Shown here: positions 60,646 to 64,000 of the stretch, piece after piece
How positions within the stretch are numbered: position 1 is the first letter of the stretch
How the letters are laid out: every line of letters starts with the position of its first letter
NCBI GenBank assembly: GCA_037189585.1
Contig: JBBCJA010000009.1
Span: forward strand, 136,228 to 200,227
Reading direction: 5' to 3'
DNA length: 64,000 nucleotides
From: JAEXNA01 sp037189585
Lineage (GTDB): Bacteria; Vulcanimicrobiota; Xenobia; Xenobiales; JADMJV01
Position numbers and translations under genes: made by a program
The notes under the pieces: generated by a model
Databases searched by the model: none
What the model saw: the letters and a program-made list of their open reading frames with translations, nothing else
What the model was told of the DNA's origin: nothing

Positions 60646-61964
60646 GGGCTACCATATCGTCCTCGCGGCTTAGAACGCTTGGTCTTGACCTTGCCTTTCG
60701 GCTTGGTCTTAACCGCGGGCCGCTCCGGTCGACCCTTTCCTGCCGCCGGCGGACGCGCGCTCTTCTTTGAAGCGGGCTTAGCTTCTCGGCGATAGGGAGG
60801 GGTCTTCTGAGGCTTTGCTCCGGGATCCTGACGAAAGATGAGAACCTTGAGATAATCCGCCTCCGCGAATGCCGGCTGGTGGTCCGGCTCCATCGGTAGA
60901 GCGAGCTTGCGGCTCATCGGTCGAAGGGCGAAACTGACTTTATCCTCGAACTCCTTGGGAGAGATTCGCGAGGTGCAGCAGCAAGCGACCAGAGTCCCGT
61001 CGGGCTTGAGCTTGGAACGGAGATGGGAGTAGATGCGATGATAAGTCTTGAGCACTTTGGCTACCTGAGTCTTGTTGCTGGCCATCGAGGGCGGGTCCAC
61101 GATGATCAGATCGTAGAGGTGGTTCGGCAAGGTCTCGATCCACTCGAAGATGTCGGCACAGCGCCAGCGCTGGGCCGACGCCTTGTGATACCGCTCCCCG
61201 AAGTCCAGAGAGGCCTGGGCACAGTCCACGTTGATCACCTCGCTCGCGCCGGCTTGCGCGCAGGCCAGACCCGCCATCCCGGTGTAAGAGAAGAGATTCA
61301 AGACCTTCTTCCCCTTGAGGTCTTGCTGGGTTAGAAAACGACGAAGACCGCGAAGGTCGAGATATGTCCCGCTCTTCTGACCGGCGAAAAGGTCGGCGGC
61401 CAGCTGAAGCGGGCCCTCGCTGAACTTGACCACGTAGGGTCTAGGGCCCCGCAACAGCCGATTGGAAAACTCTCGCCCACCAACCCGCTTGGAGGGCGCC
61501 TTCCAGATGAGGCTCTTGAGACTCAATCGGTCAAAGACCAGACCGGCGAGAAATCGTCCCAACGCATCCAGGCCTGGAGCATAGGTTTGCAGAACACCAA
61601 CCCCGGCGTACAGATCGATCACGATACCGGGGAACCCGTCACTTTCCCCATTAAGAACGCGATACGCATCGGTTTCGAGAGCCAGGGTCCGGCGCCGACC
61701 GATGGCCTGGTCCAGTCGCTCTTTGAGCCATTCGACCGTGACCGGCCTGTGTCCCAGACGAAGAACGCGGATCGCGACCCCTCCTTCGGCCTGGTAGATG
61801 CCGGTTCCCACCATCATCCCCTGGGCGTCTAACAAGCGAAGCCACTCACCATCTCGCAAGGACTGGGCTGCCTGGCCTACCTTGTCCCGAAAGACCCAGG
61901 GATGGCCAGCCTCTAAACCCTCACAGACAGCCGGTTTCAGGGTAAAGTTTCGTAGTTGTCTCAT
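60642..61964 (-). CDS. Class I rRNA methyltransferase of the RlmI/RlmK type
   Basis: A 440-aa protein. The N-terminal PUA domain (GHPWVFRDKVGQAA, then GEWLRLLDAQGMMVGTGIYQ) precedes the SAM domain: KVLNLFSYTGMAGLACAQAG (motif I), IIVDPPSMASNK (motif IV) and LVACCCTS. It should methylate a 23S rRNA cytosine. About 50 C-terminal residues are lysine- and proline-rich (PERPAVKTKPKGKVKTKR), probably an RNA-binding tail. Its stop overlaps the convergent PIN gene end by 4 bp. Confidence 0.92.
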   Translation of the reverse strand: MRQLRNFTLKPAVCEGLEAGHPWVFRDKVGQAAQSLRDGEWLRLLDAQGMMVGTGIYQAEGGVAIRVLRLGHRPVTVEWLKERLDQAIGRRRTLALETDAYRVLNGESDGFPGIVIDLYAGVGVLQTYAPGLDALGRFLAGLVFDRLSLKSLIWKAPSKRVGGREFSNRLLRGPRPYVVKFSEGPLQLAADLFAGQKSGTYLDLRGLRRFLTQQDLKGKKVLNLFSYTGMAGLACAQAGASEVINVDCAQASLDFGERYHKASAQRWRCADIFEWIETLPNHLYDLIIVDPPSMASNKTQVAKVLKTYHRIYSHLRSKLKPDGTLVACCCTSRISPKEFEDKVSFALRPMSRKLALPMEPDHQPAFAEADYLKVLIFRQDPGAKPQKTPPYRREAKPASKKSARPPAAGKGRPERPAVKTKPKGKVKTKRSKPRGRYGSP

Positions 61965-62151
61965 AACGTTGAGTTGTGGGTTAGCCTCAAAGGCTACCGA
62001 ACCCTGTGTCTAGTACGGCCATTGTGACGGTATAGTATCCGAATAGATAGGGGTCTCTTGTCTGAGCGGATCTGCGCGTTGGCTCCCCAGAAGAGAGATA
62101 GTCTGTTTGCGCCCATCAGGACGTCAAACGACAAACCACGGAGAAACTTTC

Positions 62152-62514
62152 ATGAACGCTTTACTCGCCTTCCTTATCACTCTGGTCATCAACGCCATCG
62201 CCGTTTGGGTGACCGCGTCCATCGTTCCCGGAGTGCGTGTGACCCGCCCCGCCGGCGCATTATGGGGAGCGCTCGCCATCGGATTCGTGGCCTTTTTGAT
62301 CAAGCCGGTGGTCACGTTCTTGAGCTTGCCTTTCCTAGTCCTAACCCTCGGGCTCTTCTACCTGGTGATCCTAGCCTTCTGCTTCTGGCTGGCCGGTAAG
62401 TTGGCTCCCGACTTCGAAGTCGACGGTGCTCTCCCCGCGCTCCTCGGCGGCTTGGTCCTAGCCCTCGTCAACTGGGGCGCCAGCTTCTTTCTCACCTACC
62501 CTCGCTGGTGGTAG
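62152..62514 (+). CDS. Holin-4-like (DUF360/mycobacterial phage holin) four-helix membrane protein
   Basis: A 120-aa protein with four membrane helices. MNALLAFLITLVINAIAVWV at the N-terminus, AIGFVAFLIKPVVTFLSLPFL in the centre and LVLALVNWGASFFLT at the C-terminus match the phage-holin-4-like superfamily of small membrane proteins, which in chromosomes have no known role in lysis. GGAG precedes ATG 62152 by about 10 nt. It is monocistronic. Confidence 0.85.
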   Translation: MNALLAFLITLVINAIAVWVTASIVPGVRVTRPAGALWGALAIGFVAFLIKPVVTFLSLPFLVLTLGLFYLVILAFCFWLAGKLAPDFEVDGALPALLGGLVLALVNWGASFFLTYPRWW

Positions 62515-62553
62515 TCAAGGGGAAGAGAGGATTCGATTCGTGAACTCTTTGGA

Positions 62554-63876
62554 GTGAGCGAACCGTCCGAGCTTCTCGACTGGCTTCAAAGTCAAAATGA
62601 GGAAGGCTATTCGGATTCGTCCGGAGCCTTCTCCCTAGATACGGCGGCCGCTTGGAGGAAACTCTCCTCTCATCGGCTGCCGTTTGACTTCGCCTGGGTT
62701 CTCAAGCTGGTTCAGTGCGCCTTTCGCGCAGGCGTCGGATTGGATGTTCGACAGAGCTGGTCAGAGACAGTCTTTAGCTGGGACCCATCCTGGTCTTGCC
62801 AACGGAGGGAGTTGGAACAGTCCCTGCTTGACCTCTCCGCGACTCAAAGCACGGCACTCCAGCACCTTGCGGTAGGTCTTCAGGCGCTCCTGGTCGCCGG
62901 CGGCTCGGCTCTGATGCTGGAGTTTTCCGACGGTGAGCGAGCGGTTTGGGACGGAGATACTTTGAGAGTGCTCTCCACCTCCAAAAGTTACGCGCGGTTC
63001 TGTTTGAGAGTCAGCCACTTCGATCCTAAACTTCCCAAGTCTCGGCGCCTTCTCGAGGTCGTATCAGCCAAGCGGCGGCGCGCCGCGATCGCCGAGACTT
63101 TGACTTCGCTGTGTCACTGGACGCCCTTCCCGCTGACTCTCGATGGACGCCGGATCAACAATCTCTTTTTCGATCCGGAATTCGGGGCCAGCCACCTGCG
63201 CCAACCGTTGTTGTATCTTCACGCTCCCCCACAGCCGTCACTACCCAGTTTTCGCTGCCCCGCCATCGAGGTCCAACCGGAGGACAGATCCGCCTGGCTT
63301 GCTATCTCTGAGCAAGAGCGGGAGGCCGCCTTGAGTAGATTTGAGCAGCCGTGCCTGGCGCTGGGACTGGTCAGCTATTTTCAGCAGAATCAAGGGGGGG
63401 AATATGATCAATGGGAACCAGTGGCGCGAGCCAGCCAGTTTTGTTGGGTGCGGGACGGCGTCGAGGTCGCCCGGGAGGATCTGGCCCTCGAAAAGAGTCC
63501 GGTGGCCATTCTTATAGCCGCCAGCGCCGATGGTCTCGAAACAGATCTTTCCGGGCTGGTCCCGCGCCAGCGGAGCGAGCTGGAGTTTCAGCGCGTTCAG
63601 GCCCTTAGGGCTGTTTTCACCGAACTGTCCAAAATCCTGAGCGCGCGGCCTCAACTCTCCTACCAGACAAAAGACAACTCCTCGACCCATGTCGCTTCCG
63701 CCTTGCTGCTTGGAGGAGCAGTCGTACTGGCCAACCCCATGATGGGGTTGCTCCTTCTCTGCGGTGGAGTGATCAGCAACTTCGGGTCCAAGAACAAAGC
63801 TAGCGACCAGGAGATAGCGGTCAATGGTCTCTACACGCTTCACAACGCGCTAGCCATGTTAAACTGTTGCGCATAA
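62554..63876 (+). CDS. Large uncharacterised protein with a C-terminal membrane segment
   Basis: A 440-aa protein, GTG start at 62554. The middle region (about residues 100-220) has a pattern that recalls, weakly, GHKL/HSP90-type ATP-binding proteins: an NxxAV-like helix, a paired-strand segment and CHWTPFPLTLDGRRINNL. No catalytic motif is clear. Two hydrophobic stretches near the C-terminus (VASALLLGGAVVLANPMMGLLLLCGG) could anchor it to the membrane. Family unassigned. Confidence 0.6.
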   Translation: MSEPSELLDWLQSQNEEGYSDSSGAFSLDTAAAWRKLSSHRLPFDFAWVLKLVQCAFRAGVGLDVRQSWSETVFSWDPSWSCQRRELEQSLLDLSATQSTALQHLAVGLQALLVAGGSALMLEFSDGERAVWDGDTLRVLSTSKSYARFCLRVSHFDPKLPKSRRLLEVVSAKRRRAAIAETLTSLCHWTPFPLTLDGRRINNLFFDPEFGASHLRQPLLYLHAPPQPSLPSFRCPAIEVQPEDRSAWLAISEQEREAALSRFEQPCLALGLVSYFQQNQGGEYDQWEPVARASQFCWVRDGVEVAREDLALEKSPVAILIAASADGLETDLSGLVPRQRSELEFQRVQALRAVFTELSKILSARPQLSYQTKDNSSTHVASALLLGGAVVLANPMMGLLLLCGGVISNFGSKNKASDQEIAVNGLYTLHNALAMLNCCA

Positions 63877-63939
63877 TTTTTAACATAAACTTGCATGATA
63901 ATTTCCGTGCGCCGCGAAGCCATCCGATGGAGGTGGTTT

Positions 63940-64000
63940 ATGGGACTAAGCTCAGACTTTTCACTTACGCCGGACGAGATCCAAGCGCTGGAAGTCCTGA
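63940..64000 (+). CDS. Start of an unidentified gene (runs off the window)
   Basis: ATG 63940 follows a strong Shine-Dalgarno sequence (GGAGG, about 5 nt upstream), and the frame reads MGLSSDFSLTPDEIQALEVL to the window end. Too little is visible to name it. Confidence 0.6.
   Translation, partial: MGLSSDFSLTPDEIQALEVL

Noticed and set aside
1..64000. tRNA, rRNA or CRISPR features
   Set aside because: I saw no cloverleaf with conserved T-loop and anticodon arm, no rRNA-like stretch and no regularly spaced repeats. A dedicated search (tRNAscan, Infernal) would settle this.

Overview
The window is a gene-dense bacterial chromosome segment of roughly 60% G+C (judged by eye), with about 56 intact or partial protein genes, several decayed genes and no rRNA or tRNA that I could see. 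The organism is not identifiable from sequence alone. It has an archaeal/spirochaete-type PheRS (pheS-pheT), F420-type enzymes (an LLM oxidoreductase and a split-barrel PPOX protein), prepilin genes, many GTG/TTG starts with 4-bp stop/start overlaps, cyclic-nucleotide and c-di-GMP signalling proteins, and a flagellar-rod-like fusion protein. Together these suggest a didermal bacterium from a sparsely sampled phylum (an Eremiobacterota/Xenobia-, Armatimonadota- or Myxococcota-like lineage would fit), but this is a guess.

Layout. 1-3213: pheS-pheT on the minus strand. 3352-6892: HD-domain protein, PPOX-like flavoprotein, RlmH, a YqeG-like HAD phosphatase and a diacylglycerol-kinase-like enzyme. 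7199-14459: DUF3060 protein, LLM oxidoreductase, a minus-strand run (HExxH peptidase, response regulator-histidine kinase, acyl-CoA dehydrogenase) and small secreted or zinc-motif proteins. 14496-20242: a DUF58 / transglutaminase-like / MoxR / TPR operon whose transglutaminase domain has lost its catalytic Cys and His. 20239-27188: a minus-strand run with CAP, SEC-C, TrmO, EAL, a metallo-beta-lactamase with two cyclic-nucleotide domains, and the TIGR02588/TIGR02587 pair. 27234-31834: an autoregulated-looking MerR gene, a VIT-VWA protein, a strong terminator, a FIST protein and a pterin dehydratase.

31886-34429 is the most unusual part. Two near-identical ~190-bp repeats, each ending in a promoter whose -10 overlaps a GAAC-N4-GTTC (LexA-like) operator, stand in front of two genes. 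One is a protein combining a membrane-anchor N-terminus, a FlgC-like flagellar rod domain and a catalytically dead C39-peptidase-like domain; the other is a HEAT-repeat protein. Tex and a UshA-like phosphohydrolase follow.

38046-46093 looks like an undescribed biosynthetic locus: Rieske oxygenase, GNAT-fold acyltransferase, two paralogous ATP-grasp ligases, an epimerase/3beta-HSD-like reductase, a metallo-hydrolase and a KAS III enzyme. It is laced with palindromic elements (40101-40258 and 44187-44352) and a decayed toxin-antitoxin pair (41583-42083). 46140-52469 holds an F420-type PPOX protein, a large FAD protein, a GNAT, DUF4126 and a 1040-residue transporter/HEAT/cyclic-nucleotide-binding fusion. 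52560-59725 holds a prepilin operon, two hydrolases and a radical SAM protein. 59832-60645 is an AbrB/PIN toxin-antitoxin pair whose toxin is split by a 163-bp MITE insertion with a 4-bp target duplication. An rRNA methyltransferase, a holin-like membrane protein and two unassigned genes close the window.
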